Shown: positions 37,061 to 47,853, counted from the stretch's first letter. The stretch: DNA of 64,000 nucleotides from Guyparkeria halophila (GCF_034479635.1 NZ_CP140153.1:751501-815500); one strand, 5' to 3'. Program-made: numbers and translations. The notes: generated by a model not told the origin, from the sequence alone.

Positions 37061-37519
37061 TCAGCCGCGCGGTTTGCCGGTGAGATACGAGGCCGAGGGG
37101 TCCACCAGAAAACGCCCCTCCATCGCCTTGCGCCCCAGCAGCATGCGAAAGCGCATGGTGTCGCGATCGGTCAGGGTCAGTTCGATCGGCTGCTCGCTCT
37201 GGCCGATCACCAGTCGCGTGGCGATCACGTAGCGGTTCTCGCGGTGCCCGCCGGAGTCCGATACCTGGCGGCGGTCGAGCAACGGGGCCTCGCATTGCAC
37301 GACCGTTTCGTTGTCTCCCTGGATGGGGTGGATGCCGATACGGACCCAGTCGCGCCCCTCGCGCCGGAACGGTTCGACGGCAAAGGCGTGCAGCGCCGAG
37401 GTGCGTGCGCCGGTATCCACCTTCACCTTGATCCGCCGGATGCCGAGATCGGGCAGCGCCACCCATTCGCGCCAGCCCAGGTGGGCGAGTCGCTCGGTCG
37501 TGTCCTCGTCACGGGTCAT
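37061..37519 (-). CDS. ATP-dependent zinc protease-like protein (RimK-associated)
   Basis: 152 aa, pepsin-retropepsin-like fold family PF05618. Motif [15 protein letters not shown] holds the aspartic-protease-like [37 protein letters not shown] and [20 protein letters not shown] follow. Members are regularly linked to rimK, as here. Despite the name, activity is not established for most. The longer frame upstream is rejected; ATG 37519 matches family starts. Confidence 0.88.
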   Translation of the reverse strand: MTRDEDTTERLAHLGWREWVALPDLGIRRIKVKVDTGARTSALHAFAVEPFRREGRDWVRIGIHPIQGDNETVVQCEAPLLDRRQVSDSGGHRENRYVIATRLVIGQSEQPIELTLTDRDTMRFRMLLGRKAMEGRFLVDPSASYLTGKPRG

Positions 37520-37541
37520 GTGTGCTGATCCGTCATGCTGC

Positions 37542-38573
37542 TCAGTCCTCGGAGGCGTCCTCGTCGTCGGTGTGGTTGGCCTGGAAGTCCTCGACCTTGC
37601 CGGCGACCTCGCTGACGTCGCCCTTGAAACGAGCGATGTGGTAGACCGCGTCACCCTCGTGGACCAGTGGGCGTTCGAGCCGGCCGATCACCACCCCGTC
37701 GCTGGGCGAGACGATCGATTCGCGTCGGCCGCTGTAGGCGTCGTCGACGTAGCCGAGCGTCTCGCCGCGGGCGACCTGGGAACCGAGTCTCACCACCGTG
37801 CCCAGCATGCCGCTTTCCGGGGCGCGCACCCACAGGCTGCGCCGGGAGACGAACGGCTCCGGGCGGGCGGTCTTGCGTCGTGTCGGCGCCAGCATGTTGA
37901 GCGCACGCATCACGTTGAGCACGCCCTGGGTGCCCGCCCGAATGGAAACCTCGTCGAAACGCAGCGCTTCCCCCGCCTCGTAGAGGAGGGTGGGAATGCC
38001 GAGTTCGCCGGCCGCTGCCCGCAGGGAGCCGTCGCGCAGGGACGAGTTGAGCAGCACGGGCACGTCGAAGGCCCGCGCCAGTCGCAGGGTCTCGGGATCG
38101 TCGAGGTTGCCGCGGATCTGCGGCAGGTTGGTGCGGTGGATCGCGCCGGTGTGCAGGTCGATGCCGTGGCTGCAACGGCTGACGATCTCCTCGAGGAACA
38201 GGTGGGCCAGCCGGGCGGCCAGCGATCCCTCGTCGGAGCCCGGAAACGAGCGATTGAGGTCGCGCCGGTCGGGCAGGTAGCGGCTTTCGTGGATCAGGCC
38301 GTAGGCATTGACCACCGGCACGGCGATCAGGGTGCCGCGCAGGCGCTGCAGTGTCGGGGTCTTTAGTACGCGGCGGATGATTTCCACGCCGTTGAGTTCG
38401 TCGCCGTGGACGGCGGCGCAGACGAACAAGGTCGGGCCGTCGCGCCGACCGTGGATCACGTGCACCGGCATGGAAAGCGCGGTGTGCGAACTCAGGCGCG
38501 GCATTTCCAGGTCGACCAGGGCGCGTCGCCCCGGTTCGATGCGCCGCCCGGCGATCTCGAAGGCCTGGCGCAT
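37542..38573 (-). CDS. Succinylglutamate desuccinylase/aspartoacylase family zinc hydrolase
   Basis: 343 aa. Zinc-binding carboxypeptidase-like fold: [12 protein letters not shown] with His/Glu ligands, [29 protein letters not shown], and the third ligand region [19 protein letters not shown]. The C-terminal domain binds as in AstE/aspartoacylase. Substrate unknown; the rimK linkage suggests a role in processing glutamylated products, which is inference. ATG 38573 lies 4 nt after the rimK stop. Confidence 0.88.
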   Translation of the reverse strand: MRQAFEIAGRRIEPGRRALVDLEMPRLSSHTALSMPVHVIHGRRDGPTLFVCAAVHGDELNGVEIIRRVLKTPTLQRLRGTLIAVPVVNAYGLIHESRYLPDRRDLNRSFPGSDEGSLAARLAHLFLEEIVSRCSHGIDLHTGAIHRTNLPQIRGNLDDPETLRLARAFDVPVLLNSSLRDGSLRAAAGELGIPTLLYEAGEALRFDEVSIRAGTQGVLNVMRALNMLAPTRRKTARPEPFVSRRSLWVRAPESGMLGTVVRLGSQVARGETLGYVDDAYSGRRESIVSPSDGVVIGRLERPLVHEGDAVYHIARFKGDVSEVAGKVEDFQANHTDDEDASED

Positions 38574-38577
38574 GCCC

Positions 38578-39498
<921 letters not shown>

Positions 39499-39612
39499 GG
39501 GTCAGTTCGGTCCAGGGAGAGAAATGGGTCGGGTGACTGGATGACCCAACTGTAGGAAAGATCGCGCCGGATTGGGCGTTGTCTGGATCGACCGGGAGAT
39601 CGGATCGGGATC

Positions 39613-39699
39613 TGGTGCGGGTGGCCGGACTCGAACCGGCACGGCCTTTCGGCCTGCAGATTTTAAGTCTGCTGTGTCTACCAATTCCACCACACCCGC
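39613..39699 (-). tRNA. tRNA-Leu (anticodon TAA)
   Basis: 87 nt including encoded CCA. Acceptor GCGGGTG / CACCCGC, anticodon arm CAGA CTTAAAA TCTG with anticodon TAA, a long variable arm GGCCGAAAGGCC-type, and T-arm CCGG TTCGAGT CCGG. The long variable arm confirms a class II tRNA. Confidence 0.96.
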
Positions 39700-39781
39700 G
39701 ATGGGACTCGGCCGGGCGGGGTGCCCGGCGGCGGGCATTCTATCGCCTTTCGTCGGTGTCGGCGAACCGCATGCATGGGCG

Positions 39782-40055
39782 TTAAGGAGCCTCTACGCGA
39801 ATGCCATACCGCTCTGCGTGCCTTGAGCCGGGTAGATGCAAGGCGCTCGTCCGCCGCGGAAGGGTGATTCCCTTTCCAAGGAGGACAACGCAGCAGATGC
39901 CCGGCTCAAGGCGCGCCCTGCGGGGCCTGGCGAGCCGCCCGTGCTCGGTGTTGCGTCGTCTTGACGTGGCCACCGGCACGCCGGCGACGACGCGCCTTGA
40001 TCACGAACGGCTCGACAGGCCAGAGTGGCATGGCGTCCGCGTAGAGGCTCCTTAA
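39782..40055. repeat. Cruciform repeat element, copy 2
   Basis: 274 bp bounded by perfect 18-bp inverted repeats (39782-39799 and 40038-40055), with pairing continuing at 8 of the next 11 positions. A nested 12-bp inverted repeat CCTTGAGCCGGG / CCCGGCTCAAGG (39821-39832, 39900-39911) encloses extra sequence absent from copy 1. The right half shares about 95 bp with copy 1 with only a few changes. It lies between tRNA-Leu and the divergent protease gene. Confidence 0.82.
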
Positions 40056-40112
40056 GGTGCGTTACACTCACGCGTTCGATTCATTCAGCACAGCCCGGAG
40101 TTATCCGCGATC

Positions 40113-43043
40113 ATGTCAGAAGCCAACGGTTCCCATGCCAAGGGCCACCATCCCGCGTTCAGCCTGGTGCGCTCGGTACCCATCGAGGCGCTCAACCTGA
40201 CCGTCGACGAGTATCGGCACGACAAGACCGGCGCCCGGCACTACCACCTGGCCACCGACGACGACCAGAACGTGTTCCTGGTCGGCCTGCGCACGGTGCC
40301 GGAGGACTCCACCGGCGTGGCGCACATCCTCGAGCACACCGCGCTGTGCGGCTCGGAGCGCTTTCCGGTACGCGACCCCTTCTTCATGATGATCCGCCGG
40401 TCGCTCAACACCTTCATGAACGCCTTCACCTCGAGCGACTGGACGGCCTACCCGTTTGCCTCCTGCAACGAGAAGGACTACTACAACCTGCTCGACGTCT
40501 ATCTCGACGCGACGTTCTTCTCGCGCATCGACGAGCTCGATTTCCGCCAGGAAGGCCACCGGGTCGAATTCGAGCAGTGGGATGATCCGAGCACGCCGCT
40601 GACCTTCAAGGGCGTGGTATTCAACGAGATGAAGGGCGCGATGAGCGACCCGACCTCGGTGCTCTGGCAGACGCTCTCGCGTGAACTGTTCCCCGATACC
40701 ACCTATCACCACAATTCCGGTGGCGACCCGGAGCGGATCCCGGATCTGACCTACGAGCAGATGGTGGCGTTCTACAAGCGCTTCTACCACCCGTCGAACG
40801 CGGTGTTCATGACCTACGGCAACCAGCCGGTCGAGCGCTTGCAAACCGAGTTCGAGGAACGAGCCCTGGCGCGTTTCGACGAGATCGACCCGGATTCGGC
40901 CGTGCCGCTGCAATCCATCTTCGCCGGCCCGAAACAGGTCGAGGACATCTATCCGCTCGACGACGAGGACACCAGCGAAAAGACCCACGTCAATATCGGC
41001 TGGATGCTCGACGAGAGCGCCGACCTCGACGCGCGTCTCGAGGCCCAGCTGCTCGAGGGTGTGTTGCTGGAAAACAGCGCCTCGCCGCTGCTGCGCGCGC
41101 TGGAGACCACGGATCTGGGTGCCGCGCCCTCGCCGGTGCTGGGGCTGGAGGATTCGCAGCGCCAGATGGTGTTCGTCGCCGGGCTCGAGGGCAGCGAGGC
41201 CGACCGCGCCGAGGCGGTCGAGAAGCTGGTCCTCGATACGCTCACCGAGGTGGCGGACAAGGGCGTCGACCCCGACATGGTCGAGTCGGTGCTCCATCAG
41301 CTCGAGCTCGAGCAGCGCGAGGTGACCGGCGATGGTTTCCCCTATGGCCTGCACCTGATCGTCCAGGCGCTGCCGGCGGCGATCCACGACAGCGATCCGA
41401 TCAACCTGCTCGATCTCGAGCCGGCCCTCGAGCGCCTGCGCGCCAAGGCCGCTGACCCGCAGTTCATCCCCAACCTCGTCCGCCGGCTGCTGCTGGACAA
41501 CCCGCATCGCGTGCGGCTGGTATTGAAGCCGGATACCGAGCTCTCCGCGCGCCAGCTGGCCGCGGAGAAGGCCCGTCTGGCGGCGATGCAGGACACGCTG
41601 ACGGCGGATGACAAGCAGCGCATCGTCGATCAGGCCAAGGCGCTGGCCGATCGCCAGGCCGAGGAGGGCGACCTGTCGCTGCTACCGACGGTAACCCGCG
41701 AGGACATCCCCGAAGACATCGACATCCCGCAGCCCGAGCAGTTCGTGCACCAGCCGTCGAGCCAGCGTTGGTACAACCGCAGCACCAACGGCCTGTGCTA
41801 CCTGCAGCTGGCGATCGACCTGCCGCATCTGGATCGTGACGAGCTCGAGCTGATGCCGGTCTACACCAGCCTGCTCACCGAGTTGGGGGCGGGCGATCGC
41901 GACTACGTCGCCATGGCCGAGGCGGTGACCGCCAAGACCGGCGGTTTCTCCTCGGGTGCCTCGGTGCGCGCCGGTATCGACGACGTGCACCGGACCAGCG
42001 GCTTCTGGCTGCTGTCGGGCAAGGCGCTGGTGCGCCACGCCGATGCGATGGTCGACCTGTTCCACCAGCATCTCGATGCGGCGCGCTTCGACGAGATCGA
42101 CCGCATTCGCGACCTGGTCAGCCAGATGCGTTTCGGCACCGAGCAGGGTGTCTCCGGCCGCGGTCATGTCCACGCCATGATGCTGGCCTCGTCGGGCATG
42201 TCGGCCCGCGCGGCCATGCGGCACGACACCGCCGGCGTCTCGGCCGTGCGTCGCATCAAGGCGATGGACGACGGGCTCGAGCAGGCCGAGTCGCGCTACG
42301 ATCTGGCCGAGCGGCTTGCCCGCCTGCACGAGAAGCTCAAGGGCGGCCTGCGTCATTACAACGTGGTCACCGAGCAGCGGCATTTTGCCGAGATGGCTCA
42401 GGCCCTGCGCCCGCACATGCACCAGGGGCAGACGGACCAGCCGTTTGCGCTGGGGCATCACGAGGCGCGGGTGCGCGAGGCCTGGATCGGCAACCTTGCG
42501 GTCAACTATTGCGCCAAGGCCCATGCCTGCGTGCCGCCCAAGCACCCGGATGCGGCCGCGCTGGCCGTGCTGGGTGGCTTCATGCGCAACGGCTTTCTGC
42601 ATACGGCGATTCGCGAGAAGGGCGGCGCCTACGGTGGCGGGGCCGGCTTCGATGCCGAGTCCGGCAGCTTCCGCTTCTTCTCCTACCGCGATCCGCGTCT
42701 GGCCGAGACGCTCGACGACTTCGATCGCGCCGTCGACTGGGTGGTGGACAATACCCACGAGGACCGCACCGTCGAGGAGGCGATCTTCGGCGTGATCGCC
42801 TCGATCGACAAACCGGGTTCCCCGGCCGGCGAGGCGAAGAAGGCGTTCATGGACACGCTGCACGGGCGTACGCCGGATGACCTGCGCGAGATCCGGGCCC
42901 GGGTGCTCGATGTCACCCAGGACGATCTCAAGCGGGTGGCGGAAACCTATCTCAAGCCCGAAACGGCGTCGGTCGGTGTGCTTGCCGGTCCGTCGCGCGA
43001 AGAGGACCTCAAGGCGCTGGATCTGCGGATCGAGCGCATCTGA
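40113..43043 (+). CDS. M16C insulinase-family metalloprotease (PreP-like)
   Basis: 976 aa two-part peptidasome. The inverted zinc motif HILEHTALCGSERFPVRDPFF is near residue 70, with the downstream ligand Glu expected in KGVVFNEMKGAM. Four M16 repeats cover the length, with late motifs GGFSSGASVRAG and REKGGAYGGGAGFDAESGSFRFFSYRDPR. This is the presequence-protease subgroup that degrades unstructured peptides. Cytosolic by lack of signal peptide. AI-2E transporter gene follows 5 nt later. Confidence 0.9.
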   Translation: MSEANGSHAKGHHPAFSLVRSVPIEALNLTVDEYRHDKTGARHYHLATDDDQNVFLVGLRTVPEDSTGVAHILEHTALCGSERFPVRDPFFMMIRRSLNTFMNAFTSSDWTAYPFASCNEKDYYNLLDVYLDATFFSRIDELDFRQEGHRVEFEQWDDPSTPLTFKGVVFNEMKGAMSDPTSVLWQTLSRELFPDTTYHHNSGGDPERIPDLTYEQMVAFYKRFYHPSNAVFMTYGNQPVERLQTEFEERALARFDEIDPDSAVPLQSIFAGPKQVEDIYPLDDEDTSEKTHVNIGWMLDESADLDARLEAQLLEGVLLENSASPLLRALETTDLGAAPSPVLGLEDSQRQMVFVAGLEGSEADRAEAVEKLVLDTLTEVADKGVDPDMVESVLHQLELEQREVTGDGFPYGLHLIVQALPAAIHDSDPINLLDLEPALERLRAKAADPQFIPNLVRRLLLDNPHRVRLVLKPDTELSARQLAAEKARLAAMQDTLTADDKQRIVDQAKALADRQAEEGDLSLLPTVTREDIPEDIDIPQPEQFVHQPSSQRWYNRSTNGLCYLQLAIDLPHLDRDELELMPVYTSLLTELGAGDRDYVAMAEAVTAKTGGFSSGASVRAGIDDVHRTSGFWLLSGKALVRHADAMVDLFHQHLDAARFDEIDRIRDLVSQMRFGTEQGVSGRGHVHAMMLASSGMSARAAMRHDTAGVSAVRRIKAMDDGLEQAESRYDLAERLARLHEKLKGGLRHYNVVTEQRHFAEMAQALRPHMHQGQTDQPFALGHHEARVREAWIGNLAVNYCAKAHACVPPKHPDAAALAVLGGFMRNGFLHTAIREKGGAYGGGAGFDAESGSFRFFSYRDPRLAETLDDFDRAVDWVVDNTHEDRTVEEAIFGVIASIDKPGSPAGEAKKAFMDTLHGRTPDDLREIRARVLDVTQDDLKRVAETYLKPETASVGVLAGPSREEDLKALDLRIERI

Positions 43044-43048
43044 CAAGG

Positions 43049-44158
43049 ATGAGCGACATGACGACCAGGGCAAGTGCTGCGACGCGCTGGATGATCGGGA
43101 TCGGCCTGGCCGGTCTGCTGCTGGTGGCATATTTCCTGTTGCCGATCCTGAGCCCCTTCGTGGTGGGCTTTATCATTGCCTACCTGTTCAGCCCGCTGGT
43201 GACCCGGCTCGACCGGCACGGCATCTCACGGACATGGGGGACCTCGCTGATCTTCCTGGTCGGCGCGCTGTTGTTGCTGGTCGGCCTGATCGCCTTGATC
43301 CCGGTGCTGATCGAGCAGACGGCGCGACTGGTGCGGGTCTTTCCGCAGTTGCTCGACATCGTCCAGCAGCGGGTAATCCCCTGGGTCAATCAGACCGTCG
43401 GGGTCGAGCTGCATGTCGGGCAGTTGCGTGACCTGTTGGTCAAGCACGGCGAGGCAATCGGCAAGATGCTCGCCGACGGCCTGTCGAATGTGTCGGCAAC
43501 CGGGGCGGCGGTGTTCGTCGCGGTGATGAACCTGCTCCTGATTCCGGTGATTGCCTTCTATCTCTTGCGCGACTGGCCGCGGGTGGTCGAGCGCGTCGAA
43601 GAAATGCTGCCGCGTCATCGAGTCGTTACCGTGGTCGAGCTGGCCCGCGAATCCGACCGCATGCTGGGCAACTTCCTGCGCGGTCAGCTGGCCGTGATGA
43701 TCGCCAACGGGGTGACCTACTCGATCGGTCTGACCCTGATCGGTCTGAATACCGGCGTGGCGATCGGCCTGTTTGCCGGGCTGGTGAGTTTCGTGCCCTA
43801 TCTGGGGACGATCACCGGCGTGGCGCTGGCTCTGATCGCGATGTATATCCAGGCAGACAGCCTCTGGCCGCTGCTGCTGGTGCTGGGGGTGTTCGGCCTC
43901 GGGCAGGTGCTGGAGACGGTGGCCTGGCAGCCGCGTCTCGTCGGCAACGAGATCGGCATGCATCCGGTGGCCGTGATCTTCGCCGTGATGGCCGGTGGCC
44001 AGTTGTTCGGTTTTTTCGGCATCCTGCTCGCGCTGCCGGTCTCGGCGGTGCTGATCGTGCTGGGCAAGCACGCCCTGGAGTCCTATCAGCAAAGCCGTTA
44101 CTACCGCGCCGACAACGAGCCGGCCCTGCCACCGGGCGATGACCGGGCCGGGGACTGA
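43049..44158 (+). CDS. AI-2E family transporter (PerM/TqsA-like)
   Basis: 369 aa, seven or eight membrane helices. Pattern: LLLVAYFLLPILSPFVVGFIIAYLFSPLVTRLDRHGISR, a long periplasmic/helical stretch, VMNLLLIPVIAFYLLRDWPRVVER, GQLAVMIANGVTYSIGLTLIGLNTGVAIGLFAGLVSFVPYLGT and a C-terminal helix pair. The substrate is not predictable. It is followed 5 nt later by hda, an order (perM-like before hda) seen in other gammaproteobacteria. Confidence 0.9.
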   Translation: MSDMTTRASAATRWMIGIGLAGLLLVAYFLLPILSPFVVGFIIAYLFSPLVTRLDRHGISRTWGTSLIFLVGALLLLVGLIALIPVLIEQTARLVRVFPQLLDIVQQRVIPWVNQTVGVELHVGQLRDLLVKHGEAIGKMLADGLSNVSATGAAVFVAVMNLLLIPVIAFYLLRDWPRVVERVEEMLPRHRVVTVVELARESDRMLGNFLRGQLAVMIANGVTYSIGLTLIGLNTGVAIGLFAGLVSFVPYLGTITGVALALIAMYIQADSLWPLLLVLGVFGLGQVLETVAWQPRLVGNEIGMHPVAVIFAVMAGGQLFGFFGILLALPVSAVLIVLGKHALESYQQSRYYRADNEPALPPGDDRAGD

Positions 44159-44163
44159 GCCGG

Positions 44164-44859
44164 ATGCAGCAGATCCCGCTGGCGCTCGACCTGGTCACCC
44201 CGACGAGTTTCGAGGGGTTCATCGGTAACGAGAACCTGTTGCTCAAGGCGACCCTGGCCAAGCAGGCCACCGGTGCCGGCGAGGAGCAGGTGCTGATCCA
44301 TGGACCGAGCGGCGCGGGCAAGTCGCATCTGGCCCAGGCGGCCTGTTATCACGCCGGCTCGATGGGGCGACCGGCCGCCTACTGGCCGCTGCGCCAGCTG
44401 GGTGGGCAGCTGGCGGCGGCCAGCGAACAGATCGAGGCCTTCGCCCTGGCCGTGATCGACGATGTCGATGCCGTGATCGGTCAGGCCGAGGGCGAATTCA
44501 TGCTGTTCGACCTGATCAACCGGGCGCGCGAGGCCGGGGTGCCGCTGCTGCTGACGGCCTCGCACCCACCGACCGAGTTGCCGGTGAATCTGGCGGATCT
44601 GGCCTCGCGCCTGACCTGGGGCGCGGTGATGGCCGTCCACCTGCCGGGGGACGGCGAGAAGATCGAGTTGCTGCGGGCCCGAGCGCAGGCGCGGGGCCTG
44701 GAAATGCCGCATGGCACCGCGCAGTGGATGCTGGGGCATTTGCCGCGTGACGTCGGCACGTTGCTCGAGGCGCTGGACCGGCTGGATCGCGAGTCGATGA
44801 TCGCCAAGCGCCGGCTGACCATCCCGTTCGTGCGCGAGGTGCTGGTCGAGGCCGACTGA
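44164..44859 (+). CDS. hda: DnaA regulatory inactivator Hda
   Basis: 231 aa AAA+ protein homologous to DnaA domain III. With the beta clamp it triggers ATP hydrolysis by DnaA. The N-terminal QQIPLALDL is the clamp-binding motif; Walker A-like GPSGAGKSHLAQAAC, Walker B-like LAVIDDVDAVIG, and the DnaA-type VNLADLASRLTWGAVMAVHLP follow. Confidence 0.93.
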   Translation: MQQIPLALDLVTPTSFEGFIGNENLLLKATLAKQATGAGEEQVLIHGPSGAGKSHLAQAACYHAGSMGRPAAYWPLRQLGGQLAAASEQIEAFALAVIDDVDAVIGQAEGEFMLFDLINRAREAGVPLLLTASHPPTELPVNLADLASRLTWGAVMAVHLPGDGEKIELLRARAQARGLEMPHGTAQWMLGHLPRDVGTLLEALDRLDRESMIAKRRLTIPFVREVLVEAD

Positions 44860-44873
44860 GCCGGAGTGGCCCG

Positions 44874-45353
44874 TCAGATGGTGTGGCGGACGATGCGCGC
44901 CTTGTCGCGTTTCCAGTCGCGGTCCTTGAGGGTCGCGCGCTTGTCGTGGGCCTTCTTGCCCTCGCCCAGCGCGATCTCGAGCTTGACCCTGCCGCGCTTG
45001 AAGTACATCGCGGTGGGCACGATCGTGAACCCCTTGCGCTCGACCTGACCGATCAGGCGGGCCAGTTCGTGCTCGTGCAGCAACAGCTTGCGGGTGCGGG
45101 TCGGGTCAGGTTTCACGTGGCTGGAGGCCTGCAGCAGCGGGGTGATCACCGCGCCCAGCAACCAGGCCTCGCCGTCCTTGACGATGACGTGCGCGTCGGC
45201 GATCTGGGCCTTGCCGGCGCGCAGCGCCTTGACCTCCCAACCCTCGAGCACCAGGCCGGCCTCGATGCGATCGCCGAGGAAGAAGTCGAATTTTGCCTTC
45301 TTGTTCAGCGCGATGGTGGACTGGCCGGTGGTGGGCTTGTTGTTCTTGCTCAT
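44874..45353 (-). CDS. smpB: SsrA-binding protein SmpB
   Basis: 159 aa partner of tmRNA in trans-translation. Signatures: [110 protein letters not shown]. It is divergent from the symporter, and ratA-rnfH lie just beyond. No tmRNA gene was seen in the window. Confidence 0.97.
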   Translation of the reverse strand: MSKNNKPTTGQSTIALNKKAKFDFFLGDRIEAGLVLEGWEVKALRAGKAQIADAHVIVKDGEAWLLGAVITPLLQASSHVKPDPTRTRKLLLHEHELARLIGQVERKGFTIVPTAMYFKRGRVKLEIALGEGKKAHDKRATLKDRDWKRDKARIVRHTI

Positions 45354-45517
45354 GCGCGCATTCTAGCAGGATCTGCGCCGCTTCCCCTTGTCTGTGGCCA
45401 GTTACGCTGCCCGGCGAAGCCGCTTGGCTGCGGCGGCGCCATGGTGGTAGTTTTCAGCGATTCGCCCGGTTCCCGCGGACAGGGAACGCCGTCCGTCCAA
45501 ACCGAAGAGGAAGTCCG

Positions 45518-46879
45518 GTGTCCGCACAGCATCTCGAGAACCACCCGGAATGGAGTGGCCGGTTGGCCTTCATCCTCGCCTCGGCCGGTTCGGCCGTCGG
45601 CCTGGGGAATATCTGGAAGTTTCCCTACATCATGGGCGACAACGGTGGCGGTGCGTTCGTGATGATCTACCTCGCCTGCCTGTTGATCGTCGCGACCCCG
45701 ATCCTGATCAGCGAGGTGATGTTGGGGCGCCGCGCCCGCTCCAATCCGATCATCGGCATGGGCAAGCTCGCCGACCAGGCCGGTGTGAGTCGCGGCTGGC
45801 AGGTGATCGGCTGGATGGGCGTGCTCACCGGCTTTCTCATCCTGAGCTTTTACTCGGTGGTGATGGGCTGGGCGCTGTCGTACGTGGAGAAGGCCGCCAA
45901 CGGTGCCTTCGTCGGGGCCTCGCCGGATACCATCAAGGGGCTGTTCGACGGCCTGGTCGGTAATCCGGGGTCCCTGCTGTTCTGGCACACGGTTGCCATG
46001 GTCATGACCGTGGCGGTGGTGGCGCGCGGCGTGCGCGGCGGGCTGGAGCTGGCGACGCGGATCATGATGCCGCTGCTGATCGTGATCCTGGTGCTGCTGT
46101 TCGGCTACAACATCGGCACCCCGGGGTTCGCTCCCGCCATGGAATTCATGTTCGCGCCGGACTTCTCGCGGGTGACCGCCGAGACCTTCCTGGTCGCCCT
46201 AGGCCATGCCTTCTTTACGCTGAGTCTCGGCATGGGCGCGATCATGGTCTACGGCTCGTATATGCCGCGGGGCACCTCCATCGTGCGGGCCGGTATCTGG
46301 ATCATCGTGCTGGATACCGGTATCGCCCTGCTGGCCGGCATGGTGATCTTCCCGATCGTGTTCTCCAACGGCATGAGCCCCGAGCAGGGTGCCGGTCTGA
46401 TCTTTCAGACGTTACCGTTGGCGCTCGGGCAGATGGAATGGGGCTATTGGCTCGCCATCGTGCTGTTCGTGCTGGTATCGATCGCCGCCTGGACCTCGGC
46501 CATCTCGCTGGTCGAGCCGGCGGTCTCCTACCTCTGGGAGCGATTCGGCATCCGCCGACTGCATTCGGCGATCGCCGTGGGCCTGTCGACCTGGTCGCTG
46601 GGCGTGCTGGCGGCCCTGTCGTTCAACCTGCTCGGTGATCTCACCTTGTTTGGCAAGAATGTCTTCGGCCTGCTGGAATTCACCACCGCCAACATCCTGC
46701 TGCCGGCCGGCGGCATGCTGATCGCACTCTTCGCCGCCTGGCGGATGCCGCGCGCCGATTCCGCCGAGGAACTGGGTCTGACCGGCTGGCGCTACCGCTT
46801 GTGGTGGTGGCTGGCGGCCATCGTCGCCCCGCTGGGCGTGGCACTGGTGTTCCTGAACGGGTTGGGCGTGTTCGGCTGA
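45518..46879 (+). CDS. Sodium-dependent transporter (NSS/SNF family)
   Basis: 453 aa with about 11-12 membrane helices. The sodium-site region WSGRLAFILASAGSAVGLGNIWKFPYIMGDNGGGAF is the NSS hallmark; ALGHAFFTLSLGMGAIMVYGSYM is the second sodium/substrate region. Likely an amino-acid:Na+ symporter; substrate unknown. The frame extends upstream into smpB, but the GTG at 45518 after GAGGAA matches family N-termini. Confidence 0.9.
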   Translation: MSAQHLENHPEWSGRLAFILASAGSAVGLGNIWKFPYIMGDNGGGAFVMIYLACLLIVATPILISEVMLGRRARSNPIIGMGKLADQAGVSRGWQVIGWMGVLTGFLILSFYSVVMGWALSYVEKAANGAFVGASPDTIKGLFDGLVGNPGSLLFWHTVAMVMTVAVVARGVRGGLELATRIMMPLLIVILVLLFGYNIGTPGFAPAMEFMFAPDFSRVTAETFLVALGHAFFTLSLGMGAIMVYGSYMPRGTSIVRAGIWIIVLDTGIALLAGMVIFPIVFSNGMSPEQGAGLIFQTLPLALGQMEWGYWLAIVLFVLVSIAAWTSAISLVEPAVSYLWERFGIRRLHSAIAVGLSTWSLGVLAALSFNLLGDLTLFGKNVFGLLEFTTANILLPAGGMLIALFAAWRMPRADSAEELGLTGWRYRLWWWLAAIVAPLGVALVFLNGLGVFG

Positions 46880-46957
46880 TTCGGCTGTCGCCCGGGTGAT
46901 GCGGCGGCTTTGCTAGAATGCCCTTTTGAGCACTCCAAACGGCGGACCTTCCCCGGT

Positions 46958-47422
46958 ATGAGCACCACCATCGAGCGACAGGTCGATGTGCCGTTTTCGG
47001 CGCTGCAGATGTACGCGCTGGTCAACGACATCGACGCCTATCCCGACTTCCTTCCCTGGTGCGAGCAGACGCGCATCCTGCAGGCATCGGGTGACGAGGT
47101 CGAGGCCAGCATCACCCTGAAGAAGGGCGCGATCCGCAAGACCTTCGTGACTCGCAATCACAACGAGCCGGGCTCGCGCATCGTGGTCACCCTGGTCGAT
47201 GGACCGTTTCGTCATCTCGATGGTTTCTGGGGCTTCGAGGACCTGCCCGATGGCGGGTCGCGGGTGACGCTCGACATGCGCTTCGAATTCTCCAACCGGC
47301 TGCTGGAACGCGCGATTGGCCCGGTGTTCCGCGAGATCGTCAAGAATCTCGTCGGCTCCTTCCGCAAGCGGGCCTTTGAGGTCTACCCACGCGAGCCATC
47401 CGGCGGGGGTGACGGGGCGTGA
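46958..47422 (+). CDS. ratA: RatA family START-domain protein
   Basis: 154 aa. START/coenzyme Q-binding fold: TTIERQVDVPFSALQMYALVNDIDAYPDFLPWCEQTRIL, SITLKKGAIRKTFVTRN, FRHLDGFWGFEDLPDGGSRVTLDMRFEFSN. Homologues have been described both as the 50S-binding toxin RatA and as a Coq10-like ubiquinone carrier; sequence does not decide. It overlaps rnfH by 4 nt (GTGA). Confidence 0.9.
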   Translation: MSTTIERQVDVPFSALQMYALVNDIDAYPDFLPWCEQTRILQASGDEVEASITLKKGAIRKTFVTRNHNEPGSRIVVTLVDGPFRHLDGFWGFEDLPDGGSRVTLDMRFEFSNRLLERAIGPVFREIVKNLVGSFRKRAFEVYPREPSGGGDGA

Positions 47423-47793
47423 AGGCCGAAGTGGCCTACGCCCGCCCCGACGTGCAGCTGATTCTCGAGGTGGATGTGGCCGAGGGGGCGAGCGTCGAAG
47501 AGGCGATTCGTCTCAGCGGCATTCTGGAACGCTTCCCCGAGATTGACCTGTCGAACCAGAAGGTGGGTGTGTTCGCCAAGGTCGCGCCACTGTCGCAGGC
47601 GTTGCGCGAGTGGGATCGCGTCGAGATCTATCGCCCGTTGATCGCCGATCCCAAGGCGGCGCGTCGTCAGCGTGCGCAGGAGGATGGCGCCCGGAAGGAT
47701 GGGGCCAAGAAGGATGAGGCTCGGGCTGGACGAAAATCGGCACCGCCCAAGCAGGATCAAGCATCTGCGGACACGAAAAAACCGGCGGAGTAG
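47419..47793 (+). CDS. rnfH: RnfH family ubiquitin-like protein
   Basis: 124 aa. Beta-grasp core KAEVAYARPDVQLILEVDVAEGASVEEAIRLSGILERFPEIDLSNQKVGVFAKVAPLSQALREWDRVEIYRPLIADPKAARRQR is the RatB/RnfH signature. The Lys/Ala/Asp-rich tail (about residues 90-124) is a lineage-specific low-complexity extension. GTG start overlapping ratA. Function unclear. Confidence 0.92.
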   Translation: MKAEVAYARPDVQLILEVDVAEGASVEEAIRLSGILERFPEIDLSNQKVGVFAKVAPLSQALREWDRVEIYRPLIADPKAARRQRAQEDGARKDGAKKDEARAGRKSAPPKQDQASADTKKPAE

Positions 47794-47825
47794 GCCTCTC
47801 GCCGTTTCGTGAAATGGTTGCCAGT

Positions 47826-47853
47826 GCCCGGTAAACCGGGCGGCCGGCTTTTT
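47826..47853. terminator. Terminator region between convergent rnfH and bamE
   Basis: GCCCGG / CCGGGC hairpin (47826-47841) followed by GGCCGGC and five T on the plus strand. Short stem, moderate support. Confidence 0.45.

Noticed and set aside
36852-37466. Arg/Pro-rich frame across repeat copy 1 (and similar peptides at 39793-40071)
   Set aside because: The reading frame runs through the inverted repeats and the opposite gene. The similarity of the peptides comes from the DNA repeat, not from a protein family.
45354-45517. tmRNA gene near smpB
   Set aside because: No tRNA-Ala-like ends or tag frame found in the intergenic DNA on either side of smpB.
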